A stretch of 29,670 nucleotides of DNA, taken from contig CAZBMF010000023.1 in assembly GCA_964492925.1 (NCBI GenBank), positions 1 through 29,670 on the forward strand, written 5' to 3'. Within the stretch, counting starts at the first letter, position 1, and each line of letters starts with the position of its first letter. This stretch comes from VMCP01 sp964492925. Its GTDB lineage: Bacteria > Bacteroidota > Bacteroidia > NS11-12g > UBA955. A program made the position numbers and the translations under genes. Positions 1-7,818 of this stretch are shown one piece after another. The notes below the pieces were generated by a model. The model ran no database searches and had not been told where the DNA came from. It worked only from the letters and a program-made list of their open reading frames with translations.

Positions 1-157
1 CAAAACCGTTTGGGGTTATACCGTTTTTCCAAGTACCAGAACTATTGACAACTTCATTCTTGCTTTCAGAAAATATTTTGAAGACGATGCAAAAAATCCT
101 TTTTACTTTCTATCACTTCGCGGTGTTGGATATAAATATACTGAAACGGGAAGCTAA
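1..157 (+). CDS. Response regulator, OmpR/PhoB-type winged-helix DNA-binding domain (3' end only)
   Basis: The frame starting at base 2 stays open to a TAA at 155-157 and gives 51 residues, the C-terminal end of a protein cut by the window edge. The sequence contains RTIDNFILAFRKYFE followed by FLSLRGVGYKY. This matches the recognition helix and the C-terminal beta hairpin (R-G-x-G-Y) of OmpR/PhoB-family DNA-binding domains. In this family the domain binds promoter DNA after an N-terminal receiver domain is phosphorylated by a partner histidine kinase; receiver and kinase genes would lie upstream of the window. The gene converges on the BaiN-like gene, with the hairpin element at 193-366 between them. 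Target genes cannot be inferred. Confidence 0.85.
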   Translation, partial: KTVWGYTVFPSTRTIDNFILAFRKYFEDDAKNPFYFLSLRGVGYKYTETGS

Positions 158-235
158 TTGAAGTAAATACATTTAGCATAAACTTTCTAAAATATCGTCG
201 GGGCAGACCTTTGTGTCTGCCCTTAATAGTTTATG

Positions 236-262
236 CGGGCGAACACGCAGGTTCGCCCCGAC
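236..262 (+). repeat. 27-bp perfect direct repeat, copy 1
   Basis: This 27-base unit starts CGGGCGAAC and ends GTTCGCCCCGAC. It recurs without mismatch at 336-362, exactly 100 bases downstream. The bases immediately outside differ between the copies, so the repeat is exactly this long. It folds as GGGCGAAC / GTTCGCCC around a six-base loop. Confidence 0.85.
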
Positions 263-335
263 TGTTCCAATTTGTTCGAGCATCATTGATGAACCAGCTA
301 ATCTCAATTTAATAAGGGCGAACAGCAATTCTATT

Positions 336-362
336 CGGGCGAACACGCAGGTTCGCCCCGAC
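336..362 (+). repeat. 27-bp perfect direct repeat, copy 2
   Basis: This is an exact copy of 236-262. Its right end forms part of the terminal inverted repeat of the whole 193-366 element. Confidence 0.85.
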
Positions 363-371
363 GATAGATGA

Positions 372-1616
372 TTAACTATTACTAACAATTAATTTTTCAG
401 CAATAGACTTCGAGGCCACCCATGCTGTAGACCATGCAGCTTGGAAATTAAATCCTCCGGTTATTCCATCAATGTCTAACATTTCTCCAATTGCATATAC
501 ATTGTTCCATGATTTTAATTCCATAGAATCAACATTAATGGTAGAAAGATCTATCCCGCCTGCTGTTACAAATTCGTCTTTGAAAGTTGTTTTGCCCATT
601 ATCTTAAAAGGCATTCTGATTAAATTCTCAACAATTTTATGCATTTCGGATTTTTTCAAATCCATGCATTTTTTATTTTCATCAACATTAGACAATTGAA
701 GAATGTATTGCCACAAACGGTGAGGAACATCAAAAACAACCAAATTATTCATCTGTTTTTTGGGTGAATTTGCCAATAATTCTTGAAATTTCAAGACTGT
801 TTCATCTTCGCCATCGATATCAATCCAAGAAACCAAAACTTGAAAACGGTAATCCAATTCATTCAACTCTCTAGCAAACCAAGCACTCGTTTTAAGAATA
901 GCCGGTCCACTCAAACCCCAATGTGTAATCAACAATGGACCTTGGTATGCTTTTTTAATTCCAACCACTTTAACCTTTCCATTTTTCACCGACAATCCGG
1001 CCAACTCTTTGATTTTGGAATTGGGGATATTAAATGAAAATAAAGAGGGAACTGATGGCACAAATTTCAAATTTAGATGAGACAAATAATCTGAAACCTC
1101 CGGCTTGTTTATCCCTCCAGATGAAAGAACAACAAACTGAGACTTAATCACTTGATTATCTGACAGTTGAATTTCATAATGATCATTCCCAATCCATTGT
1201 ATATCTATAACATTTGCTCGCGTCCACACTTCAATTTTCAATTTCATGGCCATTGACTCGAAAAGTGCAATAATTGTTTCAGAAGAATTTGATTTGGGAA
1301 ACATTCTTCCATCGGCTTCAACTACCAATTCTACCCCATTTTCTTGAAACCAATTGATGGTTTCTTGTACGCCAAACTGCTTGAATACCTGTTTCAAAAA
1401 CTTCTCACCACGAGGATAATTGGCCGCCATTAAATTGGTATTCAACTGATGATGGGTTACGTTACACCTGCCTCCACCGCTAACTTTTACTTTAGAAAGT
1501 GTTTTATTGGTTTTTTCCAATAGAACCACGCGAGCATTGGGATTGTTCAACTTTAAATTAATAGCAGCAAAATAGCCCGAGGCGCCTGCTCCAACAATAA
1601 CGGCATCAAATATCAT
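372..1616 (-). CDS. BaiN/HI0933-family FAD-dependent oxidoreductase
   Basis: A flavoprotein of 414 residues, the usual length for the HI0933 (BaiN/RdsA-like) family. The N-terminus has the dinucleotide-binding fold VGAGASG (residues 8-14) with an acidic residue (E34) ending the second strand, as expected for FAD ribose binding. The family signature VSGGGRCNVTH follows at about 45-55. The C-terminus has TAGGIDL and GEMLDIDGITGGFNFQAA, the second FAD-contact region typical of this family. Substrates are unknown for most members; names such as BaiN or aminoacetone oxidase come from a few cases and should not be transferred. The ATG overlaps the upstream glycosyltransferase stop by four bases (ATGA), so the two are probably translationally coupled. 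It is the last gene of the dnaE cluster. Confidence 0.85.
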   Translation of the reverse strand: MIFDAVIVGAGASGYFAAINLKLNNPNARVVLLEKTNKTLSKVKVSGGGRCNVTHHQLNTNLMAANYPRGEKFLKQVFKQFGVQETINWFQENGVELVVEADGRMFPKSNSSETIIALFESMAMKLKIEVWTRANVIDIQWIGNDHYEIQLSDNQVIKSQFVVLSSGGINKPEVSDYLSHLNLKFVPSVPSLFSFNIPNSKIKELAGLSVKNGKVKVVGIKKAYQGPLLITHWGLSGPAILKTSAWFARELNELDYRFQVLVSWIDIDGEDETVLKFQELLANSPKKQMNNLVVFDVPHRLWQYILQLSNVDENKKCMDLKKSEMHKIVENLIRMPFKIMGKTTFKDEFVTAGGIDLSTINVDSMELKSWNNVYAIGEMLDIDGITGGFNFQAAWSTAWVASKSIAEKLIVSNS

Positions 1617-2488
1617 TGTTTCACTATATAATTTTTATACTCACCCACTCTCCAACCAAATTTTTTCTCAATCCAGTACAATAACCTCGCTTTGAATCCA
1701 AAGTTTTTATTTTCAGGATTAAAATTAAATTGCCAATTCACTTTTTCAAGTCTATCTTTCATCACGGTTGGATGAGTTCCTTGAAATTTTTTCAACGAAT
1801 CAATCGATGAATAATCAAACTCATCGGCCACATTGACCTTTGTTTGCATGTAATTGTCGTCATGCCACAATCTGTGAAATTGCATTTGTTTAACTTGTTG
1901 ATGCTTAGGATGTTTCACCCATCCATAGTGAAAAATTCTTGCATTGGCTTTTACAACCGAGATTTTGGAATTGTTTGAATGTCGAAATCCTTGCGCATCT
2001 TTCCAACTTTTTATAGATGCATTGTTGCGAATAATGCGAATTTCATTTCGATACCAACGTCTTGAATCACCTACAAAGTCATAAGATCCATAAAAATGCA
2101 AATAATCAAACAATAAGCCGTTAACTTCAGGATTATTGAGGTTTTCTACCATGGCTTTTTGAATATTTGGCAAATCTTGTTCATGCACACATTCATCTGC
2201 TTGAATATAAAACAACCAATCACTGTCTTTTGCCACATTTGCAAGCGCTTTGTTGGTTTCATCGGCCAACACAGCCCCTCCTTCTCTTAAATTATCGTCC
2301 CAAACAGTGTCAATTATTTTGATTTGAGGGATATTTAATCCTTCGATATAAGATTTTGTATCGTCTTCGCTTTTTCCCACTGCCACGATGATTTCATCGC
2401 ATAAGGGAGCAATAGACATCAACGCTTCACGAATAGGATAATCGGCTTTTACAACATTTCTTGCAATTGCAAATCCTGAAACTTTCAT
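1613..2488 (-). CDS. Glycosyltransferase, GT2-like (GT-A fold)
   Basis: The protein has 291 residues from the ATG at 2488. An upstream ATG at 2500 would add four residues and overlap the dnaE stop; I prefer 2488 because the conserved beginning (KVSGFAIARN) starts right there. The N-terminal half has the GT2 layout: first strand and NV region, then DEIIVAVGKSEDDT (31-44), and a DxD-like metal/nucleotide-sugar motif in YIQADE (about 94-99). The C-terminal part is basic and aromatic with no clear membrane segment, so this looks like a cytosolic transferase that modifies a lipid- or protein-linked glycan. Donor and acceptor cannot be read from sequence. It sits between dnaE and the BaiN-like gene with essentially no spacing, with no other glycan genes beside it. 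Confidence 0.75.
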   Translation of the reverse strand: MKVSGFAIARNVVKADYPIREALMSIAPLCDEIIVAVGKSEDDTKSYIEGLNIPQIKIIDTVWDDNLREGGAVLADETNKALANVAKDSDWLFYIQADECVHEQDLPNIQKAMVENLNNPEVNGLLFDYLHFYGSYDFVGDSRRWYRNEIRIIRNNASIKSWKDAQGFRHSNNSKISVVKANARIFHYGWVKHPKHQQVKQMQFHRLWHDDNYMQTKVNVADEFDYSSIDSLKKFQGTHPTVMKDRLEKVNWQFNFNPENKNFGFKARLLYWIEKKFGWRVGEYKNYIVKQ

Positions 2489-2490
2489 TT

Positions 2491-5400
2491 TCACTGCCAT
2501 TTTTCATCAATTATAGGTTGATAATAGATATCCATATCTTCCAACATTTTTTCAACTTCTAACCCGAATTTCACTCCGTATTTTGAAACCATGGCAACGC
2601 TCATTTGTTCCTCCACATCGTTAAAATTGAAAATCACAGAACAACTACCGGGGAATTGTTCAATTATATGTTGAATTGTTTGATATTTTCCAGCAGAAAC
2701 TTCAATAGGTGTCATTTCAATTTTGAGGGATTTCACCAGATTTTCTTCATTGATTTCCGAAGCAAGCTGAATTGATTTAACGTTTATTTTGGCATCACTT
2801 CTTTCAGGATTATTTTCTGTAGTACCAGTAATTACAACGATATAATCTTTTGAAAACAAGTTCTTATGTGCCATGTATGTTTTAGAAAACACACTGATTT
2901 CAATACTGCCGGAATAATCGAGGATGGTTAATCTGCCGTAAGGATTTCCTTTTTGAGAAATCACTTCTCTGGCACTTGTTAGTACCCCCATGATTCTAAA
3001 TTCGGAACGCTCATTTTGTTCAACGACGTTCGACAAATCTTTGATTTTTGTTTTGGCAATTCTGGAATATAAAAATTTCAAGTCATCGAGTGGATGTTTG
3101 CTCAAGAACACCCCAATCAACTCTTCTTCCTCTTTCAATTCCTGAAATAGCGAATACGGCTCAACCGAAGGTAATTTAGGTTCTTGTGGAGTGTTGTTTT
3201 CACCGCCTCCACCAAACAGTGAAGTTTGTCCACTAATTTTATCGGATTGAACTTTTTGTCCGTGTTTGATGGCCAATTCAATTCCAATTCTACCTTCCGA
3301 ATCCGCAATCACATATTGAGCTCTATGGTATCTTTTGTCGAAATCAAACACTCCCGACTTCGCCATATTTTCAAGATTCCGTTTATTTACGGCTCTAAGG
3401 TTCACTCTTGAAGTTAAATCGAAAATTGATTCAAACGGACCATTTTTTTCACGATCGGCCAATATTTCAAGCACAGCACCTTCGCCAATGCCTTTTACAG
3501 CATTCATTCCGAAGCGTATTTGATTGGTTTTGGTTACGGTAAATGCAGAATTACTCTCATTTAAATCGGGACCTAAAACCTTCATATCCATTCGTCGGCA
3601 TTCTTCCATGTAGAAGGTAATTTTCTTGATATCGCCCATGTTACTTTTTAACACAGCCGCCATGTATTGAGCTGGATAATTGGCTTTTAAATAAGCCGTT
3701 TGAAAGGCAATTACCGCATAGCAAGTTGAATGCGATTTGTTAAAAGCATATTGCGCAAATTCTTCCCAGTCACTGTAAATTTTTTCCAAAACTTTGTCGG
3801 GAAAACCTTTTTCTCTGGCCCCAGCCATAAAATCAGCTTTCAAATCGTCAATGAGTTTTTTGTCTTTTTTACCCATTGCCTTACGCAAAACGTCGGCCTT
3901 ACCCTTTGAAAAACCCGCAAGTTTCTGACTCAGCAACATCACCTGCTCCTGATATACCGTAATACCATAGGTTTCTTTGAGGTATTCTTCCATTTCAGGC
4001 AAATCATATTCAACCGGTTTTCTACCGTGTTTTCTATCAATAAAATCTGGGATATACTTCATCGGTCCAGGACGATAAAGCGCATTCATTGCAATCAAGT
4101 CACCAAATTGGGTTGGTTTCAAATCACGCATGTGTTTTTGCATTCCTGGACTTTCAAACTGGAAAACACCATTGGTTTCTCCCTTTTGAAACAATTCATA
4201 CGTTTTGGGATCATCAAGAGGAATGCTATCCAGATCAATTTCATCACCAACTGTTTCTTTCACTAAGGTAATGGCGTCTTTTAGAATTGAGAGAGTACTC
4301 AATCCCAAAAAATCCATTTTCAACAGACCTGCCTTTTCAATCTGAGTCACATCATATTGAACTTGCATCCATTGAGAGTCTTTGCTTTTTGCAACGGGAA
4401 CAACTTCATCAATGTCTTTGGGCGCAATGATAATTCCACAAGCATGTACACCTGTATTTCTCACACTACCTTCAAGTTTTTCGGCATCTTTCAAAACTTG
4501 AGCGGCAGGCTCATCACTGTTATAAATACGTTGTAATTCTTTCAGATTGTCCAATTCCTCCACTTTTAAGTTTTTAGAATCATCTTTTGCCAATTCTGTC
4601 AAATCACTATGGAGCATGGTTTTAAAATTCAAATTCCCAGGAACCAATTTGGCCAATCTATCGGTTTGAGGCAATGGATACTGAAGTACCCTACCTACAT
4701 CCCTGATGGCGCTTTTTGCAGCCATTGTTCCATAAGTTACAATTTGGGCAATCCTTCTTTCTCCGTATTTTTGGGCCACATATTCAATCACACGATCTCG
4801 ACCTTGATCGTCAAAGTCAATATCCACGTCGGGCATGCTTACCCTTTCCGGATTCAAAAAACGCTCAAAAAGCAAGTCGTATTTTACAGGATCAACGTTG
4901 GTAATTCCCAAACAATATGCTACCAAAGAACCGGCAGCGGATCCACGGCCAGGACCAACCCAAACTCCCATTTCTCGGGCAGCGGTGGTAAAATCTTGAA
5001 CAATCAAGAAGTAGCCTGCAAATCCTGACTGACGAATGGTGTTTAATTCGAAATTCAAACGCTCCTCAACATGTCCTGGAATTGATCCTCCATAACGCTT
5101 TTTACATCCCTCAATAGCCAAATGAGTGATATAATCATTTTGAGATTCAAACCCATTGGGAATCACGTAATTGGGCAGCACGATATCTCTGGCGAGCTTT
5201 GGTGCATCAATAGAATCTATCAGTTTATTGGTATTTTCAAGTGCCTCAGGAATGTCCTTGAACAATTCTTCCATTTCCGCTTGGGTTTTAAAGAAAAATT
5301 GTTCGTTCGGGAATCCAAATCTGTAACCCTTACCACTTTCCTCATTTGTAGCCTTTGGAGTAGATTGAAATTCAGAGGTATTGATGCACAACAAAATATC

Positions 5401-6078
5401 ATGTGCATTTGCATCTACTTCATCTATGTAATGCGAATCATTGGTTGCAATTATCGATACATTGTATTTGCGGGCAAATCTTATTAAAACCTGATTAACA
5501 TCTTCTTGAGATTTTCCTGTATTGTCAATATTTTGCAAATTATGGCGTTGAAGTTCAACATAAAAATCATCGCCAAACAATTCATGCCACTCTACAAAAA
5601 GCTTTTCAGCCTCTTCTTCTGATTTGAACAAAATGGCTTGTGGGATTTCCGCACCAATACAACATGAAGTGGCAATAAGTCCCTCAGAATACTGCTTTAT
5701 TAAACCCTTATCAACCCTTGGATATTTGCTATAAAATCCTTCCAAATAACCTAGCGAACACAGTTTTGCCAGATTTTCATATCCTTTTTGGTTTTTAGCG
5801 AGTAAAAGTTGATGGTATCTTTTGTCTTTTTTCCCTTGACCAAATGTTTTTTGGAATCGGTCTTCTACCATGTAAAATTCGCACCCAATTACTGGCAAAA
5901 TACCTTCAGATTTGGCCGCTTGATAGAATTCAAAAGCCCCGAACATATTACCATGATCGGTAATGGCAACCGCAGGCATACCATCATTTTTGGCTTTTTT
6001 CATCAACTTTTTAATATCCGCTGCACCATCTAGCAGTGAATATTGAGTATGAACATGTAAATGAGAAAATTTAGGCAT
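2491..6078 (-). CDS. dnaE: DNA polymerase III subunit alpha
   Basis: This is the replicative polymerase catalytic subunit, 1195 residues. An N-terminal PHP domain (about 1-230) carries HLHVH, TDHGN, SCC and NDSHY motifs. By alignment to mycobacterial DnaE1, all nine metal ligands appear present (H8, H10, D17, H42, E67, H89, C140, D214, H216), suggesting a potentially active PHP nuclease. The polymerase core has the glycine-rich GPGRGSAAGS (375-384) and the catalytic aspartates in PDVDIDF (D419 and D421), followed by the helix-hairpin-helix region. An OB-fold nucleic-acid-binding domain lies near the C-terminus (RIMGVLTSAREVIS onward). It is not the PolC type. A TAAATTTG promoter box lies 53 bases upstream of the start, beside an inverted repeat. 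The glycosyltransferase gene follows directly. Confidence 0.97.
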   Translation of the reverse strand: MPKFSHLHVHTQYSLLDGAADIKKLMKKAKNDGMPAVAITDHGNMFGAFEFYQAAKSEGILPVIGCEFYMVEDRFQKTFGQGKKDKRYHQLLLAKNQKGYENLAKLCSLGYLEGFYSKYPRVDKGLIKQYSEGLIATSCCIGAEIPQAILFKSEEEAEKLFVEWHELFGDDFYVELQRHNLQNIDNTGKSQEDVNQVLIRFARKYNVSIIATNDSHYIDEVDANAHDILLCINTSEFQSTPKATNEESGKGYRFGFPNEQFFFKTQAEMEELFKDIPEALENTNKLIDSIDAPKLARDIVLPNYVIPNGFESQNDYITHLAIEGCKKRYGGSIPGHVEERLNFELNTIRQSGFAGYFLIVQDFTTAAREMGVWVGPGRGSAAGSLVAYCLGITNVDPVKYDLLFERFLNPERVSMPDVDIDFDDQGRDRVIEYVAQKYGERRIAQIVTYGTMAAKSAIRDVGRVLQYPLPQTDRLAKLVPGNLNFKTMLHSDLTELAKDDSKNLKVEELDNLKELQRIYNSDEPAAQVLKDAEKLEGSVRNTGVHACGIIIAPKDIDEVVPVAKSKDSQWMQVQYDVTQIEKAGLLKMDFLGLSTLSILKDAITLVKETVGDEIDLDSIPLDDPKTYELFQKGETNGVFQFESPGMQKHMRDLKPTQFGDLIAMNALYRPGPMKYIPDFIDRKHGRKPVEYDLPEMEEYLKETYGITVYQEQVMLLSQKLAGFSKGKADVLRKAMGKKDKKLIDDLKADFMAGAREKGFPDKVLEKIYSDWEEFAQYAFNKSHSTCYAVIAFQTAYLKANYPAQYMAAVLKSNMGDIKKITFYMEECRRMDMKVLGPDLNESNSAFTVTKTNQIRFGMNAVKGIGEGAVLEILADREKNGPFESIFDLTSRVNLRAVNKRNLENMAKSGVFDFDKRYHRAQYVIADSEGRIGIELAIKHGQKVQSDKISGQTSLFGGGGENNTPQEPKLPSVEPYSLFQELKEEEELIGVFLSKHPLDDLKFLYSRIAKTKIKDLSNVVEQNERSEFRIMGVLTSAREVISQKGNPYGRLTILDYSGSIEISVFSKTYMAHKNLFSKDYIVVITGTTENNPERSDAKINVKSIQLASEINEENLVKSLKIEMTPIEVSAGKYQTIQHIIEQFPGSCSVIFNFNDVEEQMSVAMVSKYGVKFGLEVEKMLEDMDIYYQPIIDEKWQ

Positions 6079-6131
6079 AAATCGAGCTATCGAAATTACA
6101 AATTGCGATACTCAATTTTTAGCAGTGTGGA

Positions 6132-6159
6132 CAAATTTAGAACAATAATTATTTGCAAA
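6132..6159 (-). promoter_or_regulatory. Candidate dnaE promoter (Bacteroidota type)
   Basis: On the minus strand TAAATTTG (6139-6132) matches the Bacteroidota -7 consensus TAnnTTTG exactly. A TTTG (6159-6156) lies 16 bases upstream as a possible -33 box; this is a little closer than the usual 19-21. The predicted leader is about 45-50 bases. Confidence 0.5.
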
Positions 6160-6171
6160 AATCGCAAATAA
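6149..6171. promoter_or_regulatory. Perfect inverted repeat overlapping the dnaE -33 region
   Basis: TTATTTGC (6149-6156) and GCAAATAA (6164-6171) form an 8-bp perfect inverted repeat around seven bases. It ends two bases from the stop of the lipoprotein gene and covers the putative -33 box of the dnaE promoter. There is no T-run, so it is not a standard terminator. An operator for a dimeric regulator is possible but unproven. Confidence 0.4.
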
Positions 6172-6172
6172 A

Positions 6173-6676
6173 TCAATCAGTAAATTGATAGTAAATGGTA
6201 TCGCCGGCAACCCTATCTCGGGTAAAAGGCAACATCCATACTTGTCTATCGTTTTTATACACCCCTCGTTCTTTGATTTCACCTTTGTCGTAGTACACTT
6301 CATAAAAACCATCGGCAAAAGACAATCCTGTTCTACTATCGCCACTTTGGGAGTAGTGTGCCATTCTTTGGCCATTGGGATAATAATTTTCTTGCCACAA
6401 AGCCAATCCTTTGCCATTGTATTTGTATACAGAACTCAACTCATTGTATTGATTGTATTCCAACAAATAAGAAACAGTATCTGCTAAAAAATATCTTCTT
6501 GTTTTCACTTTACCATCAGGGGTAAACGACAAACTCACCAAGGCTTCTTTTTCTTCAACCATACTATCTAACCAAGAAACGGGAAAAGAATATGGTTTCG
6601 GGTCACGGTTGTCTTTTTGTTGGCAAGAAAAAATAATAAGCACGCAAACTGCGCAATAAATCAGCGAATTTTTCAC
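6173..6676 (-). CDS. Lipoprotein with MORN-like repeats
   Basis: This is a 167-residue protein of unknown specific role. The N-terminus is a lipoprotein signal: KNSL, a hydrophobic stretch (IYCAVCVLIIF), then a lipobox ending at C18 (IFSC). The mature part has tandem MORN/YwqK-like elements, for example YKYNGKGLALWQENYYPNG, then YDKGEIKERGVYKNDRQVW. Such repeats are common in Bacteroidota lipoproteins, where their function is usually not known. The start codon must be GTG: an in-frame TAA lies at 6688-6686 and no ATG is available nearby. Its promoter mirrors that of recF, with the -7-like box only four bases from the GTG. It is expected to be anchored in the membrane. Confidence 0.75.
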   Translation of the reverse strand: MKNSLIYCAVCVLIIFSCQQKDNRDPKPYSFPVSWLDSMVEEKEALVSLSFTPDGKVKTRRYFLADTVSYLLEYNQYNELSSVYKYNGKGLALWQENYYPNGQRMAHYSQSGDSRTGLSFADGFYEVYYDKGEIKERGVYKNDRQVWMLPFTRDRVAGDTIYYQFTD

Positions 6677-6680
6677 AATG

Positions 6681-6712
6681 CAATTTTACAACATAATCAC
6701 AAGTTTATCAAT
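6681..6712 (-). promoter_or_regulatory. Candidate promoter of the lipoprotein gene (leaderless arrangement)
   Basis: On the minus strand ATTG (6712-6709), 20 bases, then TAAAATTG (6688-6681) resemble TTTG-N19-21-TAnnTTTG with one mismatch in each box. Only four bases separate the box from the GTG start at 6676. Confidence 0.4.
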
Positions 6713-6735
6713 GTGAAATTTTCAGTGTAATTTTG
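6704..6735 (+). promoter_or_regulatory. Candidate recF promoter (leaderless arrangement)
   Basis: TTTA (6704-6707), 20 bases, then TAATTTTG (6728-6735). The -7 box matches TAnnTTTG exactly and the -33 box has one mismatch. Only four bases separate it from the GTG at 6740, so transcription should begin at or next to the start codon. Confidence 0.55.
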
Positions 6736-6739
6736 TGAC

Positions 6740-7813
6740 GTGTTTTTAGCAGAGCTTCAACTTTTCCATTTTAAAAATCACGAATCTTCTCGATTTGTTT
6801 TTACCGATAAAATCAATGCCATCACTGGTAAAAATGGATTAGGCAAAACCAATGTACTCGATGCCATTTATTTCTTGGGAAATGCTAAAAGTTATTTCAA
6901 CAACATCGACAATCAGCTCATTCAATTTGAAAAGGATTTTTTTACCATTCACGGGAAGTTTTCAGATGAAAATCCTTATGAAATCAACATCAATTTTGGA
7001 AAATCTACAAAAAAAACCATCAAAAAGAATGGGAAAATAATCAAACGAATCATTGACCATATTGGTCAAATTCAAACAGTTTTCATCACACCAAATGATA
7101 TTGCGTTGATTTATGAGGGAAGTGAGGAGCGTAGGAAATTTATTGATTTTACCATTTGCCAACTCAACCCAATTTACTTGGCTCAACTTGTTGAATATAG
7201 GAAAGTTGTAGAGCAAAGAAATAGTTTTTTAAAAACTGGTGAGGGACGTTTTGTCGACGATATTTTGCTCGAAAGCTACAACCACAAATTGATACCTTTG
7301 AATCAGTCCATCCACGAAACAAGAATTGAATTCCTCAATGAATTCATACCCCATTTTGATGAAGTGTATGGCATCATTTCTAACTCATCAGAACACTGCA
7401 CAATAGAGTATAAAAGCAGTTTGAACGAGACCAATATCAAAACAATATTCGAGAATAATTATAGAATAGACATTGCCAGTCAGCGAACCACTGATGGAAT
7501 ACACAAAGACGATTTAGAATTCAAGATTCAAAACATTCCAATCAGAAAGTATGGTAGTCAGGGTCAAATTAAATCCTTTGTAGTGGCCTTAAAAATTGCC
7601 CAATACGAATATTTGAAATCTAAAACGGGCAAAAAGCCCATCTTGCTATTAGACGATATTTTTGAAAAAATAGACCATGAAAGATCTACCGAATTAATGA
7701 AAATGGTTTGCTCAGATAAATTTGGTCAAATATTCATTTCCGACACGCATATTGAGCGGGTTCAAGATCATTTCAGCAATCAAAATGTTGCTTGCAACAT
7801 CATTGAATTGTAA
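6740..7813 (+). CDS. recF: DNA replication/repair protein RecF
   Basis: An SMC-like ATPase of 357 residues that in other bacteria helps load RecA at gapped DNA with RecO and RecR. Walker A is GKNGLGKT (30-37). The ABC signature region is GSQGQIKS and Walker B is LLLDDIFEKID (about 302-312), followed by the D-loop and a switch histidine in SDTH. The length is normal for RecF. The start is GTG: the frame is closed by TAA at 6728-6730, and FLAELQLFHFKNHE aligns with the N-terminus of other RecF proteins. The gene is not in the classical dnaA-dnaN-recF-gyrB cluster. It diverges from the lipoprotein gene and converges on the alanine-dehydrogenase gene with five bases between stop codons. Confidence 0.95.
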   Translation: MFLAELQLFHFKNHESSRFVFTDKINAITGKNGLGKTNVLDAIYFLGNAKSYFNNIDNQLIQFEKDFFTIHGKFSDENPYEININFGKSTKKTIKKNGKIIKRIIDHIGQIQTVFITPNDIALIYEGSEERRKFIDFTICQLNPIYLAQLVEYRKVVEQRNSFLKTGEGRFVDDILLESYNHKLIPLNQSIHETRIEFLNEFIPHFDEVYGIISNSSEHCTIEYKSSLNETNIKTIFENNYRIDIASQRTTDGIHKDDLEFKIQNIPIRKYGSQGQIKSFVVALKIAQYEYLKSKTGKKPILLLDDIFEKIDHERSTELMKMVCSDKFGQIFISDTHIERVQDHFSNQNVACNIIEL

Positions 7814-7818
7814 ATCGT

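Larger units (their letters stand above)
193..366. repeat. G+C-rich hairpin element with 12-bp perfect terminal inverted repeats
   Basis: The ends are exact inverted repeats: TATCGTCGGGGC at 193-204 and its reverse complement at 355-366. Inside are three short hairpins, each an 8-bp stem with a 6-base loop, at 201-222, 237-258 and 337-358, plus a half arm at 316-326. The 30 bases at each end are inverted copies of each other at 24 of 30 positions. No open frame inside looks like a gene, and no target-site duplication is visible. The element fills the gap between two convergent genes and ends five bases from the stop codon of the BaiN-like gene. It could be a REP/BIME-type dispersed repeat, a small non-autonomous mobile element, or a bidirectional terminator; no T-run follows any hairpin. 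Confidence 0.75.

Noticed and set aside
236..362. CRISPR array suggested by two identical 27-bp repeats 100 bases apart
   Set aside because: Only two copies, a spacer far too long, each unit is a self-contained hairpin, an inverted variant lies beside them and no cas genes are present.
173..388. 71-residue open frame on the minus strand across the hairpin element
   Set aside because: It is made largely of the repeats themselves, overlaps the end of the BaiN-like gene, and shows no protein-like features.
4609..5028. 139-residue plus-strand frame inside dnaE
   Set aside because: It is antisense to the conserved polymerase core and shows no domain or coding signs of its own.
6112..6417. 101-residue minus-strand frame overlapping the lipoprotein gene
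   Set aside because: It is a shifted frame of the lipoprotein gene, which has a clear signal peptide, lipobox and repeats in the other frame.
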